DNA from: Gammaproteobacteria bacterium
Lineage (GTDB): Bacteria; Pseudomonadota; Gammaproteobacteria; Eutrophobiales; Eutrophobiaceae
NCBI GenBank assembly: GCA_021773215.1
Contig: JAJFKM010000017.1
Location: 1-64,000, forward strand
Direction of reading: 5' to 3'
DNA: 64,000 bases
Below are positions 17,810-25,970 of the stretch, one piece after another. The stretch's first letter is position 1; the number at the start of each line of letters is the position of its first letter. Position numbers and translations under genes: made by a program. The notes under the pieces are model-generated. The model saw only the letters and a program-made list of their open reading frames with translations. It ran no database searches and was not told the DNA's origin.

Positions 17810-18877
17810 ATGACCGCTGAAGCCATAATTAATCGTTCTTACAGCTTGCCAAAAGAGCAAATTCCTCCAACGGTCGTTGAAGAGATCAGCAATGACGAAC
17901 GCGCTGAATTAACCCAAAAAATCAAATCACAGCTTAAGCAACAAAACGCAGTTTTAGTTGCACACTATTACACTGAACCCGATCTGCAAGTCCTCGCTGA
18001 TGAAACCGGCGGCTATGTTTCCGACTCACTCGATATGGCTCGATTTGGTCATGAATCCAATGCAGAAACCCTCGTCGTTTGTGGCGTGAAATTTATGGGT
18101 GAGACAGCAAAGATACTGAACCCTGAAAAACGCATTTTAATGCCGGATTTAAATGCCAACTGTTCATTGGACCTTGGTTGTCCAGGAGATGAGTTTTCGG
18201 CTTTTTGTGATGCGCACCCTGGTCATACGGTTGTCGTTTATGCCAATACCAGTGCTGCAGTTAAGGCCCGTGCTGACTGGATGGTCACTTCTGGTAGCGC
18301 CGTAGATGTGATTAAACATCTCGCTGCAGAAGGTAAAAAAATAATCTGGGCGCCTGATAAATATCTTGGCGACTATGTACAAAAAGAAACAGGCGCTGAG
18401 ATGTTGATCTGGCAGGGCGCTTGTATCGTACATGAAGAATTCAAGGGAAAAGAACTGGAGACATTAAGGGAACATCACCCTGATGCAAAAGTACTAGTAC
18501 ACCCTGAATCACCAGGCGCAGTTATTGCGCAGGCGGATGTAGTCAGCTCCACCACAGGCATCATTAAGGCCGTAACCGAGATGGATGCTAAAGAATTTAT
18601 CGTGGCGACAGATAACGGCATCTTTCATAAGATGAAACAGGCAGCCCCAGGTAAAACATTAATAGAAGCACCGACGGCAGGGAAAAGTGCTACCTGTATT
18701 AGTTGTGCACACTGTCCCTGGATGGCAATGAATAGTCTTCGCAAATTGTCTCAGGTTTTAGAATCAGGGAAGAATGAAGTCTTTGTAGAATCTGATATCG
18801 CCCAACGTGCACAAAGATCTATCCAGCGCTTGCTTGATTTTACCAAGGATCAGAAAAAGCTGGCAGGAGACGCTTAA
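17810..18877 (+). CDS. nadA: Quinolinate synthase A
   Basis: 355 residues from ATG 17810. An upstream TTG at 17774 is less likely. NadA condenses iminoaspartate with dihydroxyacetone phosphate to quinolinate in NAD synthesis, using a [4Fe-4S] cluster. The three cluster cysteines are in [20 protein letters not shown] and [14 protein letters not shown]. The substrate loop [10 protein letters not shown] is near residue 50. It sits between aspS and yebC; nadB and nadC are not in the window. Confidence 0.96.
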   Translation: MTAEAIINRSYSLPKEQIPPTVVEEISNDERAELTQKIKSQLKQQNAVLVAHYYTEPDLQVLADETGGYVSDSLDMARFGHESNAETLVVCGVKFMGETAKILNPEKRILMPDLNANCSLDLGCPGDEFSAFCDAHPGHTVVVYANTSAAVKARADWMVTSGSAVDVIKHLAAEGKKIIWAPDKYLGDYVQKETGAEMLIWQGACIVHEEFKGKELETLREHHPDAKVLVHPESPGAVIAQADVVSSTTGIIKAVTEMDAKEFIVATDNGIFHKMKQAAPGKTLIEAPTAGKSATCISCAHCPWMAMNSLRKLSQVLESGKNEVFVESDIAQRAQRSIQRLLDFTKDQKKLAGDA

Positions 18878-18931
18878 CCAACGTTAAACGCCCCCCAGCA
18901 TCAAAATATTACAATAATCAAACTCTCTAAA

Positions 18932-19924
18932 CTATTTGCGCCGAGTTTCCGGGTGTAGGCTCTTGCCGAGTATATGTTCGCTGGCATGCACAACATGACT
19001 GCCTGAACCTACAATTAATGGATCTGGTTGATGCACTACATGATGATCCTTGTCAGGATAGGGTAGATTCCAGAGGAAATGCCTCATGCAGTTCAAACGG
19101 GCACGCTTCTTACAGTCTGATTTAATAATATGCCAAGGTGCATCAGCCGTATCTGTATAGAAAAACATAGCCTCTTTAGCCTCAGTATAATCATCCCAAA
19201 GGTCAACAGAGGCCTTATCAATAGGTGACAGCTTCCACTGTTTAAGTGGGTCGTCACTGCGCGCAGCGAAACGTCGGGCCTGTTCCTCGCGTGTAATTGA
19301 AAACCAGTACTTGAACAAGCGGATCCCACTACGAACAAGCATTTGCTCAAGATCAGGTGTTTGACGCATGAATTCAAGATATTCTGAGGGTTTACAAAAC
19401 CCCATTACGCGTTCGACGCCAGCTCGGTTATACCAAGAGCGATCAAACAGAACAATCTCTCCTGTTGTTGGTAAATTATTTATATAACGTTGAAAATACC
19501 ATTGGCCGCTTTCTTCTTCTGTAGGTTTTTCTAGCGCCACAACACGTGCACTTCGCGGGTTCATATGTTCCATATAACGCTTAATGGTGCCGCCTTTGCC
19601 CGCTGCATCGCGTCCTTCAAATAATAAAACTATCTTTTGGCCTGACTCCTTCACCCATTGCTGGGCTTTTAGCAGTTCCACTTGCAACATTGCTTTTTGT
19701 TTTTCATAAGACGCTCTGCGCATCTTGGAGCTATATGGGTATTCACCTGTCTCGAATGTTTTGCGAATGGCATCAGGATCATGGCGTTTTTCAGCAAGCT
19801 CATGTAAAACCGCACCGGCATGAGCACGGGAAACATCTTTCTTGGGATTCTTAGTGTTTTTCACGTCTTTCCCAGGTGCTAAGGTTTCATTTTCTTGTTT
19901 ATTATTTACTTTCCCGTTCGCCAT
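18932..19924 (-). CDS. ppk2: Polyphosphate kinase 2
   Basis: 330 residues from ATG 19924, chosen because GAGGAA stands 6 nt before it; an earlier ATG in frame lacks this. PPK2 enzymes transfer phosphate between polyphosphate and nucleotides, usually making NTP or NDP from polyphosphate. The Walker-like FEGRDAAGKGGTIKRYMEHM, the following LEKPTEEESGQWYFQRYI and the lid motif FDRSWYNRAGVERVMGF are all intact. The first ~60 residues are charged and poorly conserved. Subclass (ADP- or AMP-using) is not certain. With PPi-PFK and HppA it is the third polyphosphate/PPi-handling gene here. Confidence 0.93.
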   Translation of the reverse strand: MANGKVNNKQENETLAPGKDVKNTKNPKKDVSRAHAGAVLHELAEKRHDPDAIRKTFETGEYPYSSKMRRASYEKQKAMLQVELLKAQQWVKESGQKIVLLFEGRDAAGKGGTIKRYMEHMNPRSARVVALEKPTEEESGQWYFQRYINNLPTTGEIVLFDRSWYNRAGVERVMGFCKPSEYLEFMRQTPDLEQMLVRSGIRLFKYWFSITREEQARRFAARSDDPLKQWKLSPIDKASVDLWDDYTEAKEAMFFYTDTADAPWHIIKSDCKKRARLNCMRHFLWNLPYPDKDHHVVHQPDPLIVGSGSHVVHASEHILGKSLHPETRRK

Positions 19925-19999
19925 AAGCAATTCCTCTTCCATTTTATAAATTATTAAAAAAATTCATCGTTGAATCATACTTTGAACCAAAAGGCCGAA

Positions 20000-20027
20000 A
20001 ATTGATCTAGAACAAATCTAGACAATT
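20000..20027. promoter_or_regulatory. Inverted repeat in the divergent ppk2-yebC region
   Basis: AATTG-A-TCTAGA-ACAAA-TCTAGA-CAATT: 11-bp arms with one bulged base around a 5-bp spacer, between two divergent genes. A possible operator; no cognate regulator is identifiable. Confidence 0.3.
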
Positions 20028-20141
20028 CATTGTGTAAATATGTTTTTTTCAACCTAAAGCTAGCAGACGCGTCTTGGGCATATTGAACATGAATGTTAGA
20101 ATCGCTTTCTACAAAAAACTCAATCAGTACGGAATATTTAA

Positions 20142-20888
20142 ATGGCAGGTCATAGTAAGTGGGCTAATATCCAACACCGCAAAGGCAAACAAGACGCGAA
20201 ACGCGGTAAACTCTTCACCAAACTCATTCGCGAAGTCACCATCGCAGCAAGATTAGGCGGTGGCGATCCAGATGCAAACCCCAGACTCAGAGCAGCAATC
20301 GATACCGCTAAATCCCTAAGCATGCCCAAAGATACGATTGAACGCGCTGTCAGTCGCGGTGCGGGGAACAGCGAAAGCGATAATGTAGAAGAACTTAAAT
20401 ATGAAGGTTATGGGCCAGGCGGCGTCGCCGTTTTAGTCGAAACCATGACCGACAACAAAAATAGAACCGTCTCTGAAGTTCGCCACGCCTTTACTAAATA
20501 CGGCGGCAATCTAGGTACTGATGGTTCCGTTGCCTATTTGTTTACCAAAGTAGGACTAATATCATTTGCAAGCGGTCTAGATGAAGACACGGTAATGGAA
20601 GCGGCATTAGAAGGCGGAGCAGATGACATTGTTACCAATGGTGATGGCTCCATCGATGTGATTACTGAGCCAGATAGTTTTGTTGATACTAAAGATGCCT
20701 TGATAGCAGGCGGCTTCGAACCAGAAAATGCAGAAATCACTATGCGTGCCTCGACCGCATGCGACCTTGATAAAAAAGGCGCAGAAAGCATGTTAAAACT
20801 GCTGGATGTACTAGAAGATCTGGATGATGTACAAAAGGTCTATTCGAATGCAGAGATCCCTGATGAAGTATTGGCTGAGTTAAGTTGA
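20142..20888 (+). CDS. yebC: YebC/PmpR family protein
   Basis: 248 residues, standard length. The N terminus [20 protein letters not shown] is diagnostic. The family was long called a transcriptional regulator (PmpR); newer work shows that YebC-type proteins help ribosomes through proline-rich stretches. YebC upstream of ruvCAB is the conserved gammaproteobacterial order. Its stop codon overlaps the TTG start of ruvC by four bases. Confidence 0.95.
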   Translation: MAGHSKWANIQHRKGKQDAKRGKLFTKLIREVTIAARLGGGDPDANPRLRAAIDTAKSLSMPKDTIERAVSRGAGNSESDNVEELKYEGYGPGGVAVLVETMTDNKNRTVSEVRHAFTKYGGNLGTDGSVAYLFTKVGLISFASGLDEDTVMEAALEGGADDIVTNGDGSIDVITEPDSFVDTKDALIAGGFEPENAEITMRASTACDLDKKGAESMLKLLDVLEDLDDVQKVYSNAEIPDEVLAELS

Positions 20889-21403
20889 TTCGGATCTTAG
20901 GCATTGACCCCGGCTCAATTAACACAGGATATGGGATCATAGACTCCCAAGGAAACCACGCTAAACACATCGATAGTGGTGTCATAAAAATCAGCGGCGA
21001 CACGCTCGGCGATAAACTAAGAATGATTCATGAAGGCATTGTTAAAGTTATTCATGAATACCAACCAGCAGAAGTTTCAATTGAAAAAATATTCATGAAT
21101 CGTAATGCGGATTCTGCAATTAAACTCGGCCAAGCACGTGGTGTTGCTATTGCCGCTAGTGCAATACAGGATTTACCAGTTTATGAATATACGGCCAATC
21201 AAGTTAAACAAGCGACTGTTGGTAAAGGGCATGCCGCAAAAGAACAAGTGCAACACATGATTAAGATCCTGCTATGCCTAGATAAAAAACCCAAACCCGA
21301 TGCGGCCGATGCCTTAGCAATAGCCCTGTGTCATGCGAATTCACGCGAAGGCCTATTACGCATGCAAGGCGTTGCGGGTATACGCTACGGAAGACTACAA
21401 TGA
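20885..21403 (+). CDS. ruvC: Holliday junction endonuclease RuvC
   Basis: 172 residues starting at TTG ([18 protein letters not shown]), a rare start fixed by homology and by overlap with yebC. RuvC resolves Holliday junctions by paired nicks. Catalytic acids are visible: Asp7 in GIDPGS, Glu in VSIEKIFMN, and the pair in [13 protein letters not shown]. It precedes ruvA with an ATGA overlap, implying translational coupling. Confidence 0.96.
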   Translation: MIRILGIDPGSINTGYGIIDSQGNHAKHIDSGVIKISGDTLGDKLRMIHEGIVKVIHEYQPAEVSIEKIFMNRNADSAIKLGQARGVAIAASAIQDLPVYEYTANQVKQATVGKGHAAKEQVQHMIKILLCLDKKPKPDAADALAIALCHANSREGLLRMQGVAGIRYGRLQ

Positions 21404-21999
21404 TCGGCTTCCTGCGTGGCATCATCATAAAAAAACAACCGCCGCTCTTGTTATTAGACGTGCAAGGCGTCGGTTATGAAATCGAAGCGCCAATGACAAC
21501 ATTTTATGCGTTGCCTGAGGTTAAAAATGAAGTTGAGATATTTACTCATCTAGTCGTTCGTGATGACGCGCATTTACTGTTTGGTTTTGCGACTGAAAAT
21601 GAACGCCATATGTTTCGCACGTTAATAAAGGTAAATGGCGTCGGCGCTAAAATGGGATTGACTATCTTGTCTGGCATAGAGGCAGACGAGTTTGCCCAAT
21701 GTATTCAAAATAATGATGCGGCAAGACTTACTAAATTGCCAGGTGTTGGCAAAAAAACGGCTGAGCGTTTAATCGTTGAGATGCGTGACCGTCTCGATGG
21801 TCTGCCGACGGCGACAATTACTCGAAGCAAAGATATACCAAGTATCGCTAATGACCCGGTTAATGAGGCCGTTAGCGCTTTGATTGGTCTGGGTTATAAA
21901 CCACCAGAGGCCAGCCGTTTTGTGCTTGCCGTAGCCAATGACGGCATGAGTAGTGAAGAGTTGATACGTGAGGCATTAAAAAACTCGGTTAAAAAATAA
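21400..21999 (+). CDS. ruvA: Holliday junction branch-migration protein RuvA
   Basis: 199 residues from ATG 21400, which overlaps the ruvC stop (ATGA). RuvA binds four-way junctions as a tetramer and loads the RuvB motor. N-terminal OB fold ([15 protein letters not shown]), two helix-hairpin-helix motifs (LIKVNGVGAKMGLTILSG and LTKLPGVGKKTAERLIVEM) and a C-terminal RuvB-binding domain (EAVSALIGLGYKPPEA). Usually followed closely by ruvB, but here a 282-base gap with a palindromic element intervenes. Confidence 0.96.
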   Translation: MIGFLRGIIIKKQPPLLLLDVQGVGYEIEAPMTTFYALPEVKNEVEIFTHLVVRDDAHLLFGFATENERHMFRTLIKVNGVGAKMGLTILSGIEADEFAQCIQNNDAARLTKLPGVGKKTAERLIVEMRDRLDGLPTATITRSKDIPSIANDPVNEAVSALIGLGYKPPEASRFVLAVANDGMSSEELIREALKNSVKK

Positions 22000-22084
22000 A
22001 CCGGATTAAAGTTGAACAAGGGTAATATTCAGCAGATTGCCATTTTCTAGGCACAACTTTGTCATATTTTTAAATCAAGATAGC

Positions 22085-22229
22085 AAAGAGCGGCTCAAAA
22101 AATGAATTTATCTTTGTGAGAGCAAGGCGGCACCGAGCGCAAAACCGCAATGTATAGGTTATACATGAGGATTTGAGCACGGGGTCAACGCAGCAATCGC
22201 GAAAATAAAACATTTTTGTGCTGCTCTTT
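22085..22229. repeat. Palindromic MITE-like element A between ruvA and ruvB
   Basis: A 145-bp snap-back element. The ends AAAGAGCGGCTCAAAAAATG (22085-22104) and CATTTTTGTGCTGCTCTTT (22211-22229) are inverted copies. The complementarity continues imperfectly through the whole length to a tight centre ATGTATA-GGT-TATACAT near 22150-22166. It has no coding capacity. The central segment also occurs in element B (24.4 kb). It resembles a non-autonomous transposon or REP/ERIC-like repeat; its name, if any, is unknown to me. Confidence 0.7.
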
Positions 22230-22281
22230 CATTAACCCGACTGGCGTAATGAACCGTTTACAGGGAAAATAGTCACCCGAC

Positions 22282-23337
22282 ATGGTCGAACCAAACGAAA
22301 TTATTTCACCCCAAAACTCAGCAGAGGATGATGCCGCTGATAATGCTTTGCGTCCAAAGCGTCTACAAGACTACCTCGGCCAGGCATCTGTACATGAACA
22401 AATGGAGATTTTTATTGGCGCTGCCAGACAACGCGCCGAATCTCTGGATCACGTATTAATATTTGGGCCGCCAGGTCTGGGTAAAACGACATTAGCTCAT
22501 ATCATCGCCAATGAAATGAACGTCAATATGAGACAAACCTCTGGCCCCGTATTAGAACGGCCTGGGGATCTGGCTGCCTTGTTAACCAATCTCGAACCCA
22601 ATGATGTGTTATTTATAGATGAGATACATCGATTGAGTCCCGTTGTCGAAGAGGTGCTATATCCAGCGATGGAAGACTATCAAATCGACATCATGATTGG
22701 TGAAGGCCCCGCCGCAAGAGCTATTAAGCTTGACGTGCCGCCATTTACCTTAGTCGGCGCAACAACGCGTGCAGGATTATTAACGTCTCCTTTACGCGAC
22801 CGCTTTGGCATCGTGCAACGACTCGAATTCTATTCTGTACAAGAATTGAGCGAGATCGTCAGGCGCTCGGCTGGAATTCTTGAAGTTGAAATTGATGATA
22901 AGGGTGCTGGAGAAATTGCAGCACGATCTCGTGGGACACCTAGAATTGCAAACCGTTTACTCAGACGCGTACGTGATTACGCTCAGGTAAAAGCGGACGG
23001 GAAGATAAACGACGACATATCATCGCGAGCATTAGATATGTTAAATGTAGATGCACATGGCTTTGACATGATGGATCGCAAATTATTGTTAGCGATACTA
23101 CAAAAATTTGATGGTGGACCAGTAGGTGTTGATAGCTTGGCCGCTGCAATCAGTGAAGAACGTGACACGATTGAAGATGTCCTTGAGCCTTATTTAATCC
23201 AACAAGGTTTCTTGATGAGGACAGCCAGAGGCAGAATGGCGACAAAAACGGCTTGGTTGCATTTTGGCATGGAGATGCCTAAAGACTCACCTCAATATTC
23301 AGATTTATTTAAAGATACTGAAGAAGAGGATCAGTAA
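22282..23337 (+). CDS. ruvB: Holliday junction helicase RuvB
   Basis: 351 residues. AAA+ motor of branch migration. Walker [13 protein letters not shown] (about 62-73), Walker B FIDEIHRL, sensor 1 [20 protein letters not shown] with arginine finger, and the C-terminal winged helix that contacts DNA ([16 protein letters not shown]). Start ATG 22282 is followed by a short variable tail before [12 protein letters not shown], normal for the family. The 5' end lies 53 bases after element A. Confidence 0.97.
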   Translation: MVEPNEIISPQNSAEDDAADNALRPKRLQDYLGQASVHEQMEIFIGAARQRAESLDHVLIFGPPGLGKTTLAHIIANEMNVNMRQTSGPVLERPGDLAALLTNLEPNDVLFIDEIHRLSPVVEEVLYPAMEDYQIDIMIGEGPAARAIKLDVPPFTLVGATTRAGLLTSPLRDRFGIVQRLEFYSVQELSEIVRRSAGILEVEIDDKGAGEIAARSRGTPRIANRLLRRVRDYAQVKADGKINDDISSRALDMLNVDAHGFDMMDRKLLLAILQKFDGGPVGVDSLAAAISEERDTIEDVLEPYLIQQGFLMRTARGRMATKTAWLHFGMEMPKDSPQYSDLFKDTEEEDQ

Positions 23338-23342
23338 ACGAA

Positions 23343-23747
23343 ATGTCTGGTGAATTTAACTGGCAGGTACGCGTCTACTATGAGGATACCGACGCTGCGG
23401 GCATCGTATTTTATGCCAACTATTTACGTTATATGGAGCGCGCCAGAACAGAGTGGTTGAGAAGTGTAGGCTATGAACATGACATGCTTAAGAATACACA
23501 TGGCATTTTATTCGCTGTAAAAAATGTAAGTATTGAATATGTTAAACCGGCATATTTAGATGATCTATTAATGGTCACATCGTCTTTATTAAAAAAACGC
23601 GGTGCAAGTTTGATCTTTCAACAAACAATAAAAAATAAGAACAACGATTTATTGATAGCGGCAGAAGTGAAAGTTGCCTGTCTGAACGCATTAACATTAA
23701 AAGCATCTGCGATGCCTGAAGCATTACTTATGGAGTTTGCTAACTAA
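23343..23747 (+). CDS. ybgC: Tol-Pal-associated acyl-CoA thioesterase YbgC
   Basis: 134-residue single hotdog-fold thioesterase. The active-site motif YYEDTDAAGIVFYANYLRYM at about 11-30 includes the catalytic Asp. It hydrolyses acyl-CoA or acyl-ACP thioesters and in enterobacteria is linked to phospholipid metabolism. It is the first gene of the tol-pal cluster, five bases after ruvB. Its stop codon TAA shares a base with the ATG of tolQ. Confidence 0.95.
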   Translation: MSGEFNWQVRVYYEDTDAAGIVFYANYLRYMERARTEWLRSVGYEHDMLKNTHGILFAVKNVSIEYVKPAYLDDLLMVTSSLLKKRGASLIFQQTIKNKNNDLLIAAEVKVACLNALTLKASAMPEALLMEFAN

Positions 23748-24421
23748 TGACACCTGATCATTCATTCATTGATTTAATCCTGAACGCCAGTCTTCTCGTT
23801 CAATTTGTTATGTTAATACTCGTATTAGCATCGCTGGTCTCATGGACCATGATATTTAATAAACAACTCTTGCTAAAACGAGCTAAAAAAGATGCTGATT
23901 TATTTGAAGAACGATTCTGGTCTGTGGAAGACCTCAGCCCCTTATATACACGTGTCTCCGCAAAACGTTATGAGCCTAGTGGTATGGAAAAGATATTTGA
24001 AGCGGGTTTCAAAGAGTTCGCGCGATCTCGCAATCAGGATAAAATTGATCCGGAAAACATTGTGGAGAGTTCGCAACGTGCCATGCGTATAGCCATGAAT
24101 AAAGAAATGGATCATCTTGAAACAAATCTTTCTTTCCTCGCAACGGTTGGGTCAACCAGCCCCTACATCGGTCTATTCGGTACCGTCTGGGGAATAATGA
24201 ACAGTTTTCAGGCGCTTGGCACAGTACAACAAGCGACTATATCCATGGTAGCGCCGGGTATTAGTGAAGCCTTGATTGCAACAGCAATGGGTTTGTTTGC
24301 TGCAATACCAGCCGTTATTGCCTATAACCGATATTCCTATGACGTTGAACGATTGATTAATCGTTATGACAACTTTATGGAAGAGTTTGCGTCAATCCTT
24401 AATAGACATGCGCATAGTTAA
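23747..24421 (+). CDS. tolQ: Tol-Pal system proton-channel protein TolQ
   Basis: 224 residues. Inner-membrane ion channel that with TolR uses the proton gradient to energise TolA. Three transmembrane helices: the first at about 13-35 and two in the C-terminal half containing VGSTSPYIGLFGTVWGIMNSF and SEALIATAMGLFAAIPAVIAYN, the ExbB/TolQ signature. Normal length. The stop TAA at 24419-24421 lies at the very edge of element B. Confidence 0.96.
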   Translation: MTPDHSFIDLILNASLLVQFVMLILVLASLVSWTMIFNKQLLLKRAKKDADLFEERFWSVEDLSPLYTRVSAKRYEPSGMEKIFEAGFKEFARSRNQDKIDPENIVESSQRAMRIAMNKEMDHLETNLSFLATVGSTSPYIGLFGTVWGIMNSFQALGTVQQATISMVAPGISEALIATAMGLFAAIPAVIAYNRYSYDVERLINRYDNFMEEFASILNRHAHS

Positions 24422-24659
24422 GGACATTCTAAAAATGCACTTTTTCCACGATCGCTGCGTCAGTTCGGCAATTGCTCCCGGCATTGCTCTAGCTCCTGCA
24501 TCCATGCAGTCGTCCGTGCTCGAATCCTCATGTATTGGCATATACACTCGGGTTCTCGGCTTTGGCTTCCTGCATCGCTCTATCTCCTGCATCCATGCAG
24601 TCGTGTGCGCGGGACTTCCTTCCGCTCATGAAAAAATCACTATTTTTAGAGACGTCCTT
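24420..24659. repeat. Palindromic MITE-like element B inserted between tolQ and tolR
   Basis: 240 bp. Terminal inverted repeats start AAGGAC-N4-CTAAAAAT (left) and AAGGAC-N4-CTAAAAAT in the reverse complement (right, ending GTCCTT at 24659). Looser complementarity runs to a centre near 24535. The internal 14-bp palindrome CTGCATCCATGCAG occurs twice as direct copies (24496 and 24587). The centre shares GTGCTCRAATCCTCATGTAT with element A. Only 11 bases separate it from tolR. No open frame of merit lies within it. Confidence 0.7.
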
Positions 24660-24670
24660 TAAAAATTATT

Positions 24671-25093
24671 ATGAGACAACGAATTAAAAAGCGTCCGATG
24701 TCTGAGATCAATGTCGTTCCCTACATTGATGTTATGTTGGTGTTGTTGATTATTTTTATGGTGACAGCACCTTTGCTGAGCCAAGGTGTAAAAGTTGATC
24801 TACCGCAGGCGCCATCATCACCATTACCACCCAATGAAAAAGAACCCGTAATCGTTAATGTTGATAAAGACGGAAATTATTTTATTAACTATGGTGAAGA
24901 TCAGGACAAACCGGTAGCGGCAGACGTTTTATTGAATCGTGTTAGTGCTTTATTGAAATACCAACCGGGCATACCAGTACTTGTCGGCGGTGATACAAAC
25001 GTTGCCTACGGCCATGTTGTTCAAGTCATGACCTTGCTCCAGAAAGCAGGGGTTCCGTCCGTTGGCATGATCACTGATCCACCTGAAAATTAA
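24671..25093 (+). CDS. tolR: Tol-Pal system protein TolR
   Basis: 140 residues. One N-terminal transmembrane helix (about 17-38, VVPYIDVMLVLLIIFMVTAPLL in two adjoining parts) carries the conserved Asp of the ExbD/TolR proton path. A periplasmic domain follows. The start follows RPMSEINVVPYIDV logic. No Shine-Dalgarno is visible in the 11 bases between element B and the ATG, so translation may depend on other signals. Partner of TolQ and TolA. Confidence 0.95.
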   Translation: MRQRIKKRPMSEINVVPYIDVMLVLLIIFMVTAPLLSQGVKVDLPQAPSSPLPPNEKEPVIVNVDKDGNYFINYGEDQDKPVAADVLLNRVSALLKYQPGIPVLVGGDTNVAYGHVVQVMTLLQKAGVPSVGMITDPPEN

Positions 25094-25094
25094 T

Positions 25095-25955
25095 ATGCAA
25101 GCAAACTGGTTTCTGACCTCACGGTCATTAGTACTATCAATTATTCTGCACCTTATTTTAGGAGCAGTCTTGATATTCAGTTTTGAGTTTTCACCAAAAC
25201 CTACGCCGCCGCCAAAACCTATCGTCAATATTGTCAAAGCATCAGCCGTTGATAAAAAACAAGTTGAGTTAGAACTCAAGCGTTTAAAAAAACAGGACGA
25301 TGAAAAAATAGCAAAAGAGATAAAACGCCAGAAAGATCTTGATAAAAAAGCAGATGATGCAAAGAAAAAACGCCTGGCAGAAGAAAAAAAGCTGAAAGAT
25401 ATAAAAAAGAAAAAAGAACAAGAAACCAAGAAACGTAAAAAAGAAGAAGCGCGCATAAAAAAACTAGAAAAAGAAAAAAAGGAACTTGAGAAAAAAACAA
25501 AGCTCGAACAAGAAAAGAAAAAGAAAGTTGAAGAGGAAACCAAGAAAATAGAGGCTGAAAAGAAAAGACAGAAAGCAGAGCAAAAGAAAAAAGAAGAAGA
25601 AGAAAAACGAAACGAACAAGAAAAGGCATTACAAGATCAGCTTGATGCCGAGTTAGAGGCCGAACAACAAGAACGTGATCTTACGACGATTCAAAAATAT
25701 CAGGCACTAATAATAAGAGCGGTTGAAAATAATTTTAATCAACTCAACCTGCCAGAAGGCTTGTCCTGCGTTATTTTGATTCGGATGCTTGAAGGCGGTA
25801 AAGTTGTTGAAGCCTCTATTGTAACATCCAGTGGTAATGATTTATTTGATACCCGTGCTCAAAAATCTGTTTATTTAGCATCACCACTGCCAGTTCCTGA
25901 AGAGATTCGTTTATTTGATAAAATGCGTAATATTCGATTTACATTTGAGCCATAG
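25095..25955 (+). CDS. tolA: Tol-Pal system protein TolA
   Basis: 286 residues. Single N-terminal transmembrane helix (about 12-32), a long Lys/Glu-rich helical domain II (about 50-200, mostly KKK/EEE heptads) spanning the periplasm, and a compact C-terminal domain III (about 205-286, LSCVILIRMLEGGKVVEASIVTSS split over strands) that binds TolB or Pal. Begins one base after tolR. The low-complexity middle also produces long frames on the other strand, which are artefacts. Confidence 0.93.
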   Translation: MQANWFLTSRSLVLSIILHLILGAVLIFSFEFSPKPTPPPKPIVNIVKASAVDKKQVELELKRLKKQDDEKIAKEIKRQKDLDKKADDAKKKRLAEEKKLKDIKKKKEQETKKRKKEEARIKKLEKEKKELEKKTKLEQEKKKKVEEETKKIEAEKKRQKAEQKKKEEEEKRNEQEKALQDQLDAELEAEQQERDLTTIQKYQALIIRAVENNFNQLNLPEGLSCVILIRMLEGGKVVEASIVTSSGNDLFDTRAQKSVYLASPLPVPEEIRLFDKMRNIRFTFEP

Positions 25956-25970
25956 GAAATAAGCTAGATT

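Noticed and set aside
22085-24659. CRISPR array or insertion sequence for elements A and B
   Set aside because: Only one or two palindromes occur, with no regular spacers and no transposase frame.
24366-24662. 98-residue frame spanning element B
   Set aside because: It starts inside tolQ and runs through the palindromic repeat with no ribosome site and no codon pattern of a gene.
24950-25629. Long minus-strand frames rich in Phe and Ser opposite tolA
   Set aside because: They mirror the Lys/Glu-rich low-complexity domain of TolA.
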